Source: Clostridia bacterium (GTDB lineage: Bacteria; Bacillota_A; Clostridia; Christensenellales; Aristaeellaceae). From it: DNA of 41,824 nucleotides. Position numbers and translations under genes: made by a program. This document shows positions 9,048-16,859 of this stretch, one piece after another (the first letter of the stretch is position 1; each line of letters starts with the position of its first letter). Location: contig BNUH01000024.1 of NCBI GenBank assembly GCA_025997215.1, positions 1 through 41,824 of the forward strand. Reading direction: 5' to 3'. The notes beneath the pieces are model-generated. The model was not told where the DNA came from. It ran no database searches and was given only the letters and a program-made list of their open reading frames with translations.

Positions 9048-9059
9048 TACATGCGTGTT

Positions 9060-9389
9060 TCACTTATGCCTCAACGGAAAATTCAGCATCCGAATCTCAT
9101 CGACCCTTTCGCTGCCCAGATGCAGCGAACCGTTTTCACCCAGGCGCACTACCGGTTTTGCGGATATACCCGTCATCCGTTTGGGGTATGATGCTTGAGC
9201 AACCTGGTACGTGCCGGGGCTTAACGGCGCGAAAGCCGCGCGGCCTTCGTTATCCGACTGCGCTGAGGCGATGTGCCGATTATCCTGATATAGGTCAAGC
9301 TGTACCTTGGGGATGCCCGCGCCTGTTTCGGCGTTTAGGACGCGCAGGTCCAGACGCGGCGCGGACGTGTCCCGCCTGTTGTCATTCAT
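9060..9389 (-). CDS. Small Cna-B/SpaA-like beta-sandwich protein, no signal peptide
   Basis: The protein has 109 residues. Residues 12-85 show the prealbumin-like (Cna-B / carboxypeptidase-regulatory) pattern: LDLRVLNAETGAGIPKVQLDL, then SDNEGRAAFAPLSPGTYQV. Such domains usually occur in exported pilins and adhesins, but here there is a single domain with no signal peptide or sorting signal. The ATG has GGGGGG 8 bases upstream. It lies 80 bases downstream of the propeller gene on the same strand and may be read with it; no clear own promoter was found in the gap, which also holds an imperfect dyad (about 9427-9452). Confidence 0.7.
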   Translation of the reverse strand: MNDNRRDTSAPRLDLRVLNAETGAGIPKVQLDLYQDNRHIASAQSDNEGRAAFAPLSPGTYQVAQASYPKRMTGISAKPVVRLGENGSLHLGSERVDEIRMLNFPLRHK

Positions 9390-9469
9390 CAGTTACGCCC
9401 CCCAGCGTAAGGGTTCCACAATATATGTACGCGCCCGCGCTCAGGGCGTGTAAAATGTACATTAAGTTA

Positions 9470-10342
9470 TCATATATACGCCAACCCCGACGGCTCCGAC
9501 TTGCGGATCACGCTCATGAGCGTGGGCTGGAAGCAGTCGATTACCCCGACGCGGCCCGTCAGCCTATCCATGTAACACGCCATGCGTCCTATGGGCGTGA
9601 TATTATCGGGCAAGCCCTGCACGATCATCCGCCAGCGGGTTTCGCGGTGCTGGAGGTTCAGCAGCGTGATCGTGTTGAGGTGTCCGACCAGCAGCCCATT
9701 CATGCCCATGGAGAAACACGCGGGCATGCCCGGCAACTCCCATATGGGTTCATAATTACCATGGGATAACGGAATAATCCCCACGACCGAGAACGGCTCA
9801 TAATCAGCGCTCTCAGCAAGAGTAACCAATCCATCGGCGGCAAAGAACGCGCCGACCGCCGTGCCATCCACGGGATACTCGGCCTGCGTCTCAAATGTAT
9901 CGGCATCCAACACCAACACGCTGCCCGATCCGCCGCCAGCCACGACCAAACTGCGGCCCGAACGATCCAACCGCATGTCTCGCGGACGCACTCCGACTGG
10001 CGCGCTCATCAGCCACTCGCCCGTGTTCGCGTCCAGCATCAGCACGGTATCCGCGCCGGACAGCAGTGCGTACAGCTTCTGGCCGTCATATGAGACAAAC
10101 ATCCGCTCGATGTCCGCGCCCGCCGCAAATTCCCGATCCACGGTCAGGTCGGCGAGGTTGAGGCGCAGGATGCTCTGCTCTGCCTCGTCGGGCATTACCG
10201 CGCAATATAGGAATCCTCCGCGCGCGAAAAGACACCCGGGGCTGGCATCCAACCGCACCGAATGCATCTCGGTCAGATCCACCGGCGTATGCGCGGATAC
10301 CAAGGCACTGGCGCAGTCTGAAATCATCACCCGTCCTTGCAT
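9470..10342 (-). CDS. YVTN-type beta-propeller protein, no signal peptide
   Basis: The protein has 290 residues with repeated blades such as VSYDGQKLYALLSGADTVLMLDA and LDRSGRSLVVAGGGSGSVLVLDA, typical of YVTN/NHL-type seven-bladed propellers. These usually act as scaffolds or binding surfaces. No signal peptide or catalytic motif is seen. The open frame reaches 10552, but the ATG at 10342 has GGGGAGG 7 bases upstream and the N-terminal extension would overlap the divergent gene. A sigma-K-like promoter lies just upstream. Neighbours suggest a structural role in the same putative spore-surface cluster. Confidence 0.75.
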   Translation of the reverse strand: MQGRVMISDCASALVSAHTPVDLTEMHSVRLDASPGCLFARGGFLYCAVMPDEAEQSILRLNLADLTVDREFAAGADIERMFVSYDGQKLYALLSGADTVLMLDANTGEWLMSAPVGVRPRDMRLDRSGRSLVVAGGGSGSVLVLDADTFETQAEYPVDGTAVGAFFAADGLVTLAESADYEPFSVVGIIPLSHGNYEPIWELPGMPACFSMGMNGLLVGHLNTITLLNLQHRETRWRMIVQGLPDNITPIGRMACYMDRLTGRVGVIDCFQPTLMSVIRKSEPSGLAYI

Positions 10343-10369
10343 AGGCGAACCTCCCCGAGCAGTTTGGTG

Positions 10370-10397
10370 TATCGTATGCCGTGGGTGGGATCGGGGT
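10370..10397 (-). promoter_or_regulatory. Sigma-K-like promoter of the propeller gene
   Basis: On the minus strand AC (10397-10396), 17 bases, CATACGATA (10378-10370) fits AC-N16/17-CATANNNTA, 27 bases before the ATG. No sigma-A promoter of comparable quality was found here. Confidence 0.55.
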
Positions 10398-10457
10398 GAG
10401 GTTTGCGCATTTATGGTAAAAATACGGCGGATGCTTACCCTATTCGACAGTGAATGC

Positions 10458-10484
10458 ACACGCGAACAGCGCCAGCATACCGTA
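10458..10484 (+). promoter_or_regulatory. Sigma-K-like promoter of the Cys-rich pair
   Basis: AC (10458-10459), 16 bases, CATACCGTA (10476-10484) matches the sigma-K pattern. It faces away from the propeller promoter 60 bases off, so the intergenic region holds two divergent sigma-K-like promoters. The transcript would have a leader of about 50 bases. Confidence 0.55.
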
Positions 10485-10542
10485 CCAGTAGCGGGCCTAT
10501 CGCAATGTTGTACAACAAATGAGGCGCCGCTGGAGGTACTAC

Positions 10543-11196
10543 ATGGAATCATTACTAACGGCCCCGTCCGTCGCGGATTGGGACCAAGCGGGCATCGCGC
10601 CCGATATATCCACGCGTGAATATGCCGCGCCGCAAACCACGGCGATTGCTCTTATTCCCGTGCCTACGCCCGAACCCGCACCAGAACCCCAACCCGCCGC
10701 TCCGGTAAGCCGTCAGGCGCGAACCGAGGAAATACTCGGAACGATGAATGGTGATCGCACCATAACCATCGCCGTACAGACCGTACCCGTCGCCGCCGCT
10801 GCCGCCGCTAAGCCCCAGACCGAGGCCGCAGCACCTTACGCCGCAGGATTCGACGCTAGTGCGGCGGGGTTCAACCCCGGCTGCTGTCCCGGCTACTATC
10901 CGGGATACGTGTCCAGCTATCAGCGCCAGCCACGGCCCTGCATGCCGCAATGCCCGCCGGGTTTCCGCTTCAGCGCGCTGTGGGATGCATGCGTGCCCAT
11001 CGCGCCGTCGCCGTGCTTCGCCGACACCTGCCGCTCCACGCCCGTCGTCACAGGATGCGGCTGCGCCAAGCAATTCCCCACGCACCACAAGCAGGGTTAC
11101 GGCAGCGTGTCGAATTGTTACTATCCCGGCGCGAACAGCACCTGCGCTCCCGGTTATACACGCGTTGGCGACAAATGCGTGTGGACTAAATGGTGA
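10543..11196 (+). CDS. Cys/Pro-rich protein, candidate spore coat component
   Basis: The protein has 217 residues. The N-terminal half is Ala/Pro-rich and probably disordered. The C-terminal half carries about 15 cysteines with repeated 'C-P-x-G-f/y...C-V' units (CPPGFRFSALWDACVPI, CAPGYTRVGDKCVW) and GCCPGYYPGY. No signal peptide or membrane helix is present. The ATG at 10543 is preferred to the one at 10519 because GGAGG lies 6 bases upstream. The 'CPxG...C' unit is shared with the next gene, so the two are probably related. No named family was recognised. Confidence 0.75.
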   Translation: MESLLTAPSVADWDQAGIAPDISTREYAAPQTTAIALIPVPTPEPAPEPQPAAPVSRQARTEEILGTMNGDRTITIAVQTVPVAAAAAAKPQTEAAAPYAAGFDASAAGFNPGCCPGYYPGYVSSYQRQPRPCMPQCPPGFRFSALWDACVPIAPSPCFADTCRSTPVVTGCGCAKQFPTHHKQGYGSVSNCYYPGANSTCAPGYTRVGDKCVWTKW

Positions 11197-11204
11197 TACA
11201 ACAA

Positions 11205-11230
11205 CAAGCGCCGGGTAATTCCGGCGCTTG
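11205..11230 (+). terminator. Strong hairpin between the two Cys-rich genes
   Basis: A perfect 10-bp GC-rich stem (caagcgccgg, loop gtaatt) begins 8 bases after the stop. No U-tract follows (cttaccaatt), so it may be a partial terminator or mRNA-stabilising stem that sets the ratio of the two products. Confidence 0.6.
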
Positions 11231-11272
11231 CTTACCAATTAATTTGGATAATTAGGAAAGGACTGAACCTAC

Positions 11273-11977
11273 ATGACTAACCAGAACCTTAACATCCGCA
11301 TCAGCGTCGATCAGCCGGGTGAGGCCGAACGGACTTACACATTCCCCATCGACGCTAAACGCGAAGCGGATCCAGCCGAGCTGGACGGCAGCGCGCCAGG
11401 CACGGGCGCACCCTGGAATATGTACGGATACTGCGGCGCGCACCGCTGTCCGCCGGGCATGCATTACAGCGAGACGTTCGGCGGATGCGTTTACCCGCGC
11501 CGCTGCGACGGCAGCTGCCCGTCCGGCACCGTCGCCAATGACAAGACCGCCGACTGTATCGCCGCCCTGAAAGCCGACGGCACCTGCCAGGATCACGCTA
11601 CGTACAACGCCGAGGTGGGAGGCTGCATCATCGATCCGCTGCCTGCCGACCCGGTCAACCCGTACTACCCGTGGTTTCCGGGCTTCCCATACCCAGGGTA
11701 TCCGGGCTATCCGAATTATTTCGGCGGTTACTGCGGCGGCTATCCGCAGTTCCCGTATTATTCGCCTTGCCACAAGCGTCAGGGCGGCTACGGCTGCGGC
11801 TGCCCGGGATACAACGGCTATAATAATTATAATGGGTACAATGGTTATAATTACGGCAACTATGGCGGCTGCGGCTGCAACGGTTATACGGCTACGCCGT
11901 ATCAAGCTCAATCGTATACCCCTTCAACCAACCCATACCTGAACATCGCCGCGCAGAGCATGGGTTATACTGTTTAA
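11273..11977 (+). CDS. Gly/Tyr/Cys-rich protein, candidate spore coat component
   Basis: The protein has 234 residues. A charged N-terminal segment (about 1-45) is followed by CPPGMHYSETFGGCVYP and CPSGT...C units like those in the previous gene. A PGYPGYPNYFGGY region and a (GYNGYN)n-type tract with paired cysteines (CGC) complete the protein. No signal peptide is seen. The composition resembles self-assembling, tyrosine-rich coat or glue proteins. The ATG has AGGAAAGGA upstream. No promoter could be defended in the 76-base gap, so it is probably read through the preceding hairpin. Confidence 0.75.
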   Translation: MTNQNLNIRISVDQPGEAERTYTFPIDAKREADPAELDGSAPGTGAPWNMYGYCGAHRCPPGMHYSETFGGCVYPRRCDGSCPSGTVANDKTADCIAALKADGTCQDHATYNAEVGGCIIDPLPADPVNPYYPWFPGFPYPGYPGYPNYFGGYCGGYPQFPYYSPCHKRQGGYGCGCPGYNGYNNYNGYNGYNYGNYGGCGCNGYTATPYQAQSYTPSTNPYLNIAAQSMGYTV

Positions 11978-12004
11978 TTATAAGGTATTATGATATAATA
12001 AAAA

Positions 12005-12027
12005 GCCTGATGCGCTAAGCGTCAGGC
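12005..12027 (-). terminator. Intrinsic terminator between converging genes
   Basis: The stem is gcctgatgc/gcgtcaggc (one G-U pair) with a 5-base loop. On the minus strand it is followed by ttttt attatat, a classical tail for the gene ending at 12022, whose stop codon lies in the stem. It may also stop plus-strand transcription. Confidence 0.8.
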
Positions 12028-12771
12028 CTTATCATTATCCGGCAATGCCTCCGGTTCAGCAACGCCGCTCGGATTCACTCCAGACAACTTGAGAATTGAC
12101 CTCGGCAGCGCGTCCTTGGACGTGCCCCACGGCTTGTCAAAATTGCGGTAGTCGAATTTCAGCGTGAACCATTCCAGTTCCTTTTCAATCCGCCGCAGGT
12201 TGTGCATCTCCAGATTCATCAGCGCGTTGCGGAATTCATCGTCGTCGGTGGAATCCATCAGTGCTTGGGCGTGCGTCACGCAGAAGCCCAGCGATTCATT
12301 GAACTTAATCCGGAACTTGACGTCGCCGCGCCACAGCCATACGGTCGTCTCGACATAACGCTCCATTGTGTCGTCAAGCCGATCGCATAAGGCGCAGCTA
12401 TGCCGATGGCCCGCCGCCAACTTGCGCGCATCGACCCCGGATGCACCGCCCTTATGGGTCAAGCGGTCGAATAAGCTGCGCTTTTCCTTGCCGCGCCAAC
12501 GAATGTCCAGCGCTTGGATGGTGTCCTTCAGATGCGAGTGGGCCATCAACGCCAAGCCCAGGCGATTCCCCGCCGCGTATAGCTGGGTAAAATGCCTCGC
12601 GCAAAATCCCTTCTCGTTGACCAGCACGCGCGAGGCCGGCTCCATCACCGAACCGCCCAGGAACTGCTCCAGATAACCGGCCTCCGTCTGATCCCTCAAC
12701 GCGCACAAAGGGCATTCGCCGCCAGCGGCGAATGCCTCCAACACGGGCGCGGTGTCGATGTGCTTATTCAT
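12022..12771 (-). CDS. Protein with paired CxxC/CxxH motifs (DUF6062-like)
   Basis: The protein has 249 residues. Two similar halves each carry a CxxC followed by a G-F-C-x-x-H: Cys20/Cys23 with Cys57/His60, and Cys126/Cys129 with Cys164/His167. This spacing suggests two zinc (or other metal) sites in an internal duplication. It resembles the DUF6062 family of Clostridia as I remember it; I could not check this. No enzyme signature is visible. The ATG lies 9 bases after the alcohol dehydrogenase stop, so both are in one transcript. Confidence 0.75.
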   Translation of the reverse strand: MNKHIDTAPVLEAFAAGGECPLCALRDQTEAGYLEQFLGGSVMEPASRVLVNEKGFCARHFTQLYAAGNRLGLALMAHSHLKDTIQALDIRWRGKEKRSLFDRLTHKGGASGVDARKLAAGHRHSCALCDRLDDTMERYVETTVWLWRGDVKFRIKFNESLGFCVTHAQALMDSTDDDEFRNALMNLEMHNLRRIEKELEWFTLKFDYRNFDKPWGTSKDALPRSILKLSGVNPSGVAEPEALPDNDKA

Positions 12772-12780
12772 TATAATGGA

Positions 12781-13956
12781 TTACCCACGGCTGGCGGCGG
12801 TGTAGATCGCCTTCGCGTCCTCGTATCCTATGATCTTGAAGTTGGCGAACGGCCCGTCCTTCGTGGAGTTGCGCGCCATGAAGTCGATATCCTCCGGCGT
12901 TATGCCCAACTTCAGATCGGCGATACTGACGGGCATATCCAATTTCTTAAAATATGCGACCTGCGCGTCGATGCCCTGCCGGGCGCACTTGCCGATGTTC
13001 GGCTCGCTGATGCCAAACACGTCGCGCGCGAACTTGGCGAACCGCTCCGGTTCCTCATCCAGAACATGTTCAGCCCACGCACGCCATACGGCGGTCAGGC
13101 TCGCGCCGTGGGGCACGTCATACTTCGCGCTCAACTCGTGGCCCAGCTTATGCGGCCCGAAGTCCGTCACAGCGCCCAGCCCGGTCAGCCCATTATGGGA
13201 GACGCTGCCGCACCACATCAAGTCGCTCATCGCATCGTAATCGTGTATGTTCTCATAAATTTTACGGCCCGCATCCATCGTTACCTTCAGCAGCGATTCC
13301 GCGAACGCGTCCGTCAAAGGGTTGCCTTTGGTGTGGGTAAAATAACGATCCAGCGTATGCATGAGTATGTCGCATGTGCCGTACGCTATCTGTTCCTTGG
13401 GCAAAGTCATGGCCAGCGCGGGATTCATGATCGCAAACGCCGGGCGATTCTGCGGCACGCTAAGCCCGCGCTTCACTCCGATGGCGTGGTTGGTCAGCAC
13501 GGATGAGTCGCTGGTCTCGCTGCCCGCCGCCGGGATCGTCAGGATCACCCCGACTGGGATGGTCTTGGAGAACGGCTTCACGCCCGTCCACATATCCCAT
13601 ATGCTTGCATCCGGGTTGGCCACACCGTGCGCGATGGCCTTCGCCGTGTCGATAGCGCTGCCGCCTCCGACCGCGAGCACCGCGTCAACGCCGAAGGCTT
13701 TGGCCTTAGCCGAGCCTTCCTCGGCGAATTCCAGCCAAGGGTTCGGGCGCACGCCGCCGAATTCCTGATACGCAATATTCGCGCCCTTTAACGCTTCCTC
13801 GACGCGGCCCAGCAAACCGCTGCGTACGACGCTGCCGCCGCCGTATACGATCAGCACGCGGTTCGCGCCGAGTTCAGCTAACAATTCCCCGACGCGGCTT
13901 TCCTTATCCTTGCCAAATACGATCTTAGTAGGTGTCCAAAACTCGAAATCCCTCAA
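12781..13956 (-). CDS. Iron-containing alcohol dehydrogenase (butanol dehydrogenase type)
   Basis: This 391-residue protein matches the YqhD/BdhA branch of iron-dependent alcohol dehydrogenases, which reduce aldehydes to alcohols with NAD(P)H in the cytoplasm. It shows the nucleotide-binding GGGSAIDTAK (97-106) and the metal ligands Asp196, His200, His269 and His283 in the motifs GTCDILMHTLDRYF and FGPHKLGHE...VPHG. Length is normal. The start is TTG (13956-13954) with AAGGAG 9 bases upstream; no ATG fits. Substrate cannot be told from sequence. It lies in a run of minus-strand genes behind a flavoprotein gene, which may indicate a redox or detoxification role. Confidence 0.92.
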   Translation of the reverse strand: MRDFEFWTPTKIVFGKDKESRVGELLAELGANRVLIVYGGGSVVRSGLLGRVEEALKGANIAYQEFGGVRPNPWLEFAEEGSAKAKAFGVDAVLAVGGGSAIDTAKAIAHGVANPDASIWDMWTGVKPFSKTIPVGVILTIPAAGSETSDSSVLTNHAIGVKRGLSVPQNRPAFAIMNPALAMTLPKEQIAYGTCDILMHTLDRYFTHTKGNPLTDAFAESLLKVTMDAGRKIYENIHDYDAMSDLMWCGSVSHNGLTGLGAVTDFGPHKLGHELSAKYDVPHGASLTAVWRAWAEHVLDEEPERFAKFARDVFGISEPNIGKCARQGIDAQVAYFKKLDMPVSIADLKLGITPEDIDFMARNSTKDGPFANFKIIGYEDAKAIYTAASRG

Positions 13957-13986
13957 AGTTTGTCACTCCTTAAGTGCACCTTAACA

Positions 13987-14610
13987 CTACCTGATAAAAT
14001 TCGTCCGTGCTCTCTCTTCGCTTTCGGGATAGTTAATTCCTGCCTTCTTTCCCGCGTCGATGCACTTTAACAGCCACGCCATATTCCGACCCAGCACGCG
14101 CATGACCTGCAGACCTTCCTCATCCTTGCGCACATCCTCCGGCGTGTAGCCGTGCACGCTGTTCCAGTATTGGCTGGATACGACGGGCATGCTGGAAATG
14201 GTCAGGTACTTATTCAGCTGGTCGAATGTGGAGGACGCGCCGCCGCGCCTGCACGAGACGACAACCGCGCCGGGCTTGCCGCTGAATTTCGGCCCGGAAT
14301 AGAAGAATCTATCCAGGAACGAGGTCATGCCGCCCGACGCCGCCGCGTAATGCACCGGGCTGCCGAATATGAATCCGTCGGCCGTCTCCGCCTTCTCCAG
14401 CGCGCGGTTGACCACGTCGTCGTCAAAAACACAGCGGTCGTTGAGGTTGGAACAGGCGTGACAGGCTATGCAGCCACGGATGGGCTTTGTCCCAATCTGG
14501 AATATCTCCCACTCGACGCCCGCTTCAGTCAAAGTCTTGCCGATCTCGGTAAGCGCGGTGTAGGTGCAACCCCCCGCGTGCGGACTTCCGTTGACCATCA
14601 ATACCTTCAT
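13987..14610 (-). CDS. Flavodoxin-fold NAD(P)H-dependent oxidoreductase with Cys cluster
   Basis: The protein has 207 residues. The N-terminus MKVLMVNGSPHAGGCTYTAL is the FMN phosphate-binding loop of the NADPH-dependent FMN reductase / iron-sulfur flavoprotein superfamily. GCIACHACSNLNDRC follows (about residues 46-60), a CX2CX2CX6C motif that fits a 4Fe-4S site, although several flavodoxin-fold reductases carry similar cysteines. GSPVHYAAASGGMTSFLDR is the usual second FMN loop. The ATG at 14610 was preferred over the GTG three codons earlier, which sits too close to the AAAGGAG. Confidence 0.85.
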   Translation of the reverse strand: MKVLMVNGSPHAGGCTYTALTEIGKTLTEAGVEWEIFQIGTKPIRGCIACHACSNLNDRCVFDDDVVNRALEKAETADGFIFGSPVHYAAASGGMTSFLDRFFYSGPKFSGKPGAVVVSCRRGGASSTFDQLNKYLTISSMPVVSSQYWNSVHGYTPEDVRKDEEGLQVMRVLGRNMAWLLKCIDAGKKAGINYPESEERARTNFIR

Positions 14611-14642
14611 TAGTTTCACGCTCCTTTAAGCTAGTTGGGTTA

Positions 14643-16034
14643 TTAAAGTACCGTCTGCGCCAGCCACTTATCGCCTTTGAACCGCCAGATGAAGAACCCC
14701 GAGCGCACTATCCAGTCGATATACATCGCCAGCCACACGCCCGACAACCCCATCCCGAACGCACCGCCTAGCAGGTATGAGAAGCCGACGCGAAAGACCA
14801 TCATCGAGCCGATCGATACGACCATCGTGAACCGTGCGTCGCCGGCACCGCGCAGCGCGTTGGGCAGCGCAAATGAAGGCGTCCACGTCAGCCACGTATG
14901 GATTAGGTATACGGTCATAATCGACCAGGCGAGGCCCAGCGAAGCGTCCGACAGGTTGAACATGCGGATCATTGGCCCGCGCAATATCAGCATCACCACG
15001 GCGATCACCGCCATAGCCGCCGACGCGAATCCTAACAGCTTGAGCGCGTTCCGCCGCGCCTGGCTGTAAGCCTTAGCGCCGACGCACTGGCCCACGACCG
15101 TGATCATGGCCATGCTCGCCGCGCTGCCCGGCATCACCGCGAACCCGGCCAGACTGTTGCCCACCGCGTTCGCCGCGATCGCGGCCAGGCCCATCGAGGA
15201 TACCAGCCGCATGACGACCAGCTTGCCGACCTGGAACACGCCGTTCTCCAGCCCGTTCGGGACGCCAATCTTCAGGATCCGCTTCACGTTCGCCAGATTC
15301 ACCCGCACTCGAGGGATATGCTCTATGAATAGCTCCTGATGCGGTTTTGTTATGAGGACAATGAATACCGCAGCCCCGGCCACACGCGAAAGCGTCGTCG
15401 CTATCGCAGCGCCCGCCACACCCCAGCCGAACCCGTATATGGTCAGTGCGTTGCCGCCGATATTCACAGCGTTCATGAGTATGGCTATATATAACGATAT
15501 CTTGCTGTTGCCCATCGCCCGGAACAGCGCGGCCCCGGCGCAGTACAGCGCGTAAAAGGGCAGCGATATGGCCGTTATCGTCAGGTATGTGAGGGAAAAC
15601 GACATCAGTTGCGGATCCAGCGCGCCGTAGAGTAACGAGAGCATCCGATTGCCAAGCGTTAACGTTAGCGTCATTACAACTAAACTGATTGCAAACGTGG
15701 TCTGGTACAACTGACGCGCCGCATCACATCCGGCGAGTCGATCCTGCCGGCCGATGTACTGCGCAGCGACCACCGCGCCGCCCGTGGCCAAAGAGCTGAA
15801 TACCTGCAGCAGCAGAATATTCAGCTGATCCACCAGCGACACGCCCGATATGGCAGCCTCGCCCAAGCCAGCAACCATCACGGTGTCGGCCATGCCGATC
15901 GTTATGGTTAATATCTGTTCGAGTATCAGCGGCAGCATCAGCCGCGTTAGGCTGCGGTTGTCGAATAGGACGCGCTCCGGTTCAAGGCTAACAGTGGATG
16001 ACGTAAACGATCGCCTCCAATTGGAATGGGGCAA
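14643..16034 (-). CDS. MATE-family efflux transporter
   Basis: This protein of up to 463 residues has about 12 transmembrane helices in two homologous halves, typical of MATE cation- or proton-coupled exporters of drugs and metabolites. The N-terminal half has the usual PLILEQILTITIGMADTVMV helix and AISGVSLVDQ. The span given uses the outermost canonical start, a TTG at 16034 that lacks a ribosome binding site. A strong GGAGG (16018-16014) lies inside this span and points, with 9-base spacing, to an in-frame ACG at 16004; that may be the real start. It follows the ABC permease gene by 6 bases. Confidence 0.88.
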   Translation of the reverse strand: MPHSNWRRSFTSSTVSLEPERVLFDNRSLTRLMLPLILEQILTITIGMADTVMVAGLGEAAISGVSLVDQLNILLLQVFSSLATGGAVVAAQYIGRQDRLAGCDAARQLYQTTFAISLVVMTLTLTLGNRMLSLLYGALDPQLMSFSLTYLTITAISLPFYALYCAGAALFRAMGNSKISLYIAILMNAVNIGGNALTIYGFGWGVAGAAIATTLSRVAGAAVFIVLITKPHQELFIEHIPRVRVNLANVKRILKIGVPNGLENGVFQVGKLVVMRLVSSMGLAAIAANAVGNSLAGFAVMPGSAASMAMITVVGQCVGAKAYSQARRNALKLLGFASAAMAVIAVVMLILRGPMIRMFNLSDASLGLAWSIMTVYLIHTWLTWTPSFALPNALRGAGDARFTMVVSIGSMMVFRVGFSYLLGGAFGMGLSGVWLAMYIDWIVRSGFFIWRFKGDKWLAQTVL

Positions 16035-16040
16035 TAATAA

Positions 16041-16841
16041 TCAGGCCGTATGGCGTGACGTTCTCATCGTCAGGTAACTGATTGGGATCGTGGCCGCCGC
16101 CGCAATCCAGAACAGCAAGTCGAAGTATTTCTGCACCCAGTTTACAATCGCCTGAACCGTTTCGATCCATTTCCCGAGCATGTTGGGCGAGGTGATCAGC
16201 ACCGCCTGGCCGTACTCAACGACGCTGTTGAAATCATTGATGAACGCGTAGATGACAGGAAGCACGAATACGACGAATCCCAGCACCGGCAGCCCAATGC
16301 TCAACCCAATCGTCCAGCCCTTCCACCGCTGAAGCAGACAGCCGTAACAATACCCGAATAGTCCCGCCGATATGAAATCCGTGATGCCCCGCCAGATAGT
16401 AGGCAGCGTCGCGGACGGCGTGAACGTCTCCCACGCGCTGTAGCCTCGTTCCGCCGCGAACTGATAGATATCAGGCCGAATATCGGTCAGCGCTATCGCC
16501 GCGTAATAGCTGATCAGCGCGAACGCGGTGCGCAGGATCGCCAACCCAAGCGTCAGCAGCACAAGATTCGCCATCAGCCCCAGCCAAACATTCCGGCGCG
16601 CTATCGGCCGAGATATCAAGAAAACCGTATCCTTCCTGGACGCGCGCATCATCGTGAAAAATACAAATATTGCGAACACGCCGGAGTCGGATATGCCGTT
16701 ATACTCCAGCGTCGATTGAGGCAAAATTGCTGGAATCACAAACATGCCCAGCAGTATAACGATCATCATGATCGTCAGCAGCATAACTCCCCGCCGATTC
16801 GAACGGTGTTCATAATGAAGAATACCCGCAAATGCTTGCAT
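16041..16841 (-). CDS. ABC-2 type transporter permease-like membrane protein
   Basis: The protein has 266 residues with about six hydrophobic helices (near residues 20-40, 52-66, 85-110, 150-165, 175-205 and 240-258). The helix-2 region carries 'DTVFLISRPIARR', the 'FPISRR'-like element common in permeases paired with YtrB/GntR-linked ATPases. It begins 18 bases after the stop of the ABC ATPase gene, so the two most likely form one exporter. The ATG is preceded by GGGAGAGG and ATAATT. The substrate is unknown. Confidence 0.75.
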   Translation of the reverse strand: MQAFAGILHYEHRSNRRGVMLLTIMMIVILLGMFVIPAILPQSTLEYNGISDSGVFAIFVFFTMMRASRKDTVFLISRPIARRNVWLGLMANLVLLTLGLAILRTAFALISYYAAIALTDIRPDIYQFAAERGYSAWETFTPSATLPTIWRGITDFISAGLFGYCYGCLLQRWKGWTIGLSIGLPVLGFVVFVLPVIYAFINDFNSVVEYGQAVLITSPNMLGKWIETVQAIVNWVQKYFDLLFWIAAAATIPISYLTMRTSRHTA

Positions 16842-16859
16842 AATTATACCTCTCCCGCA

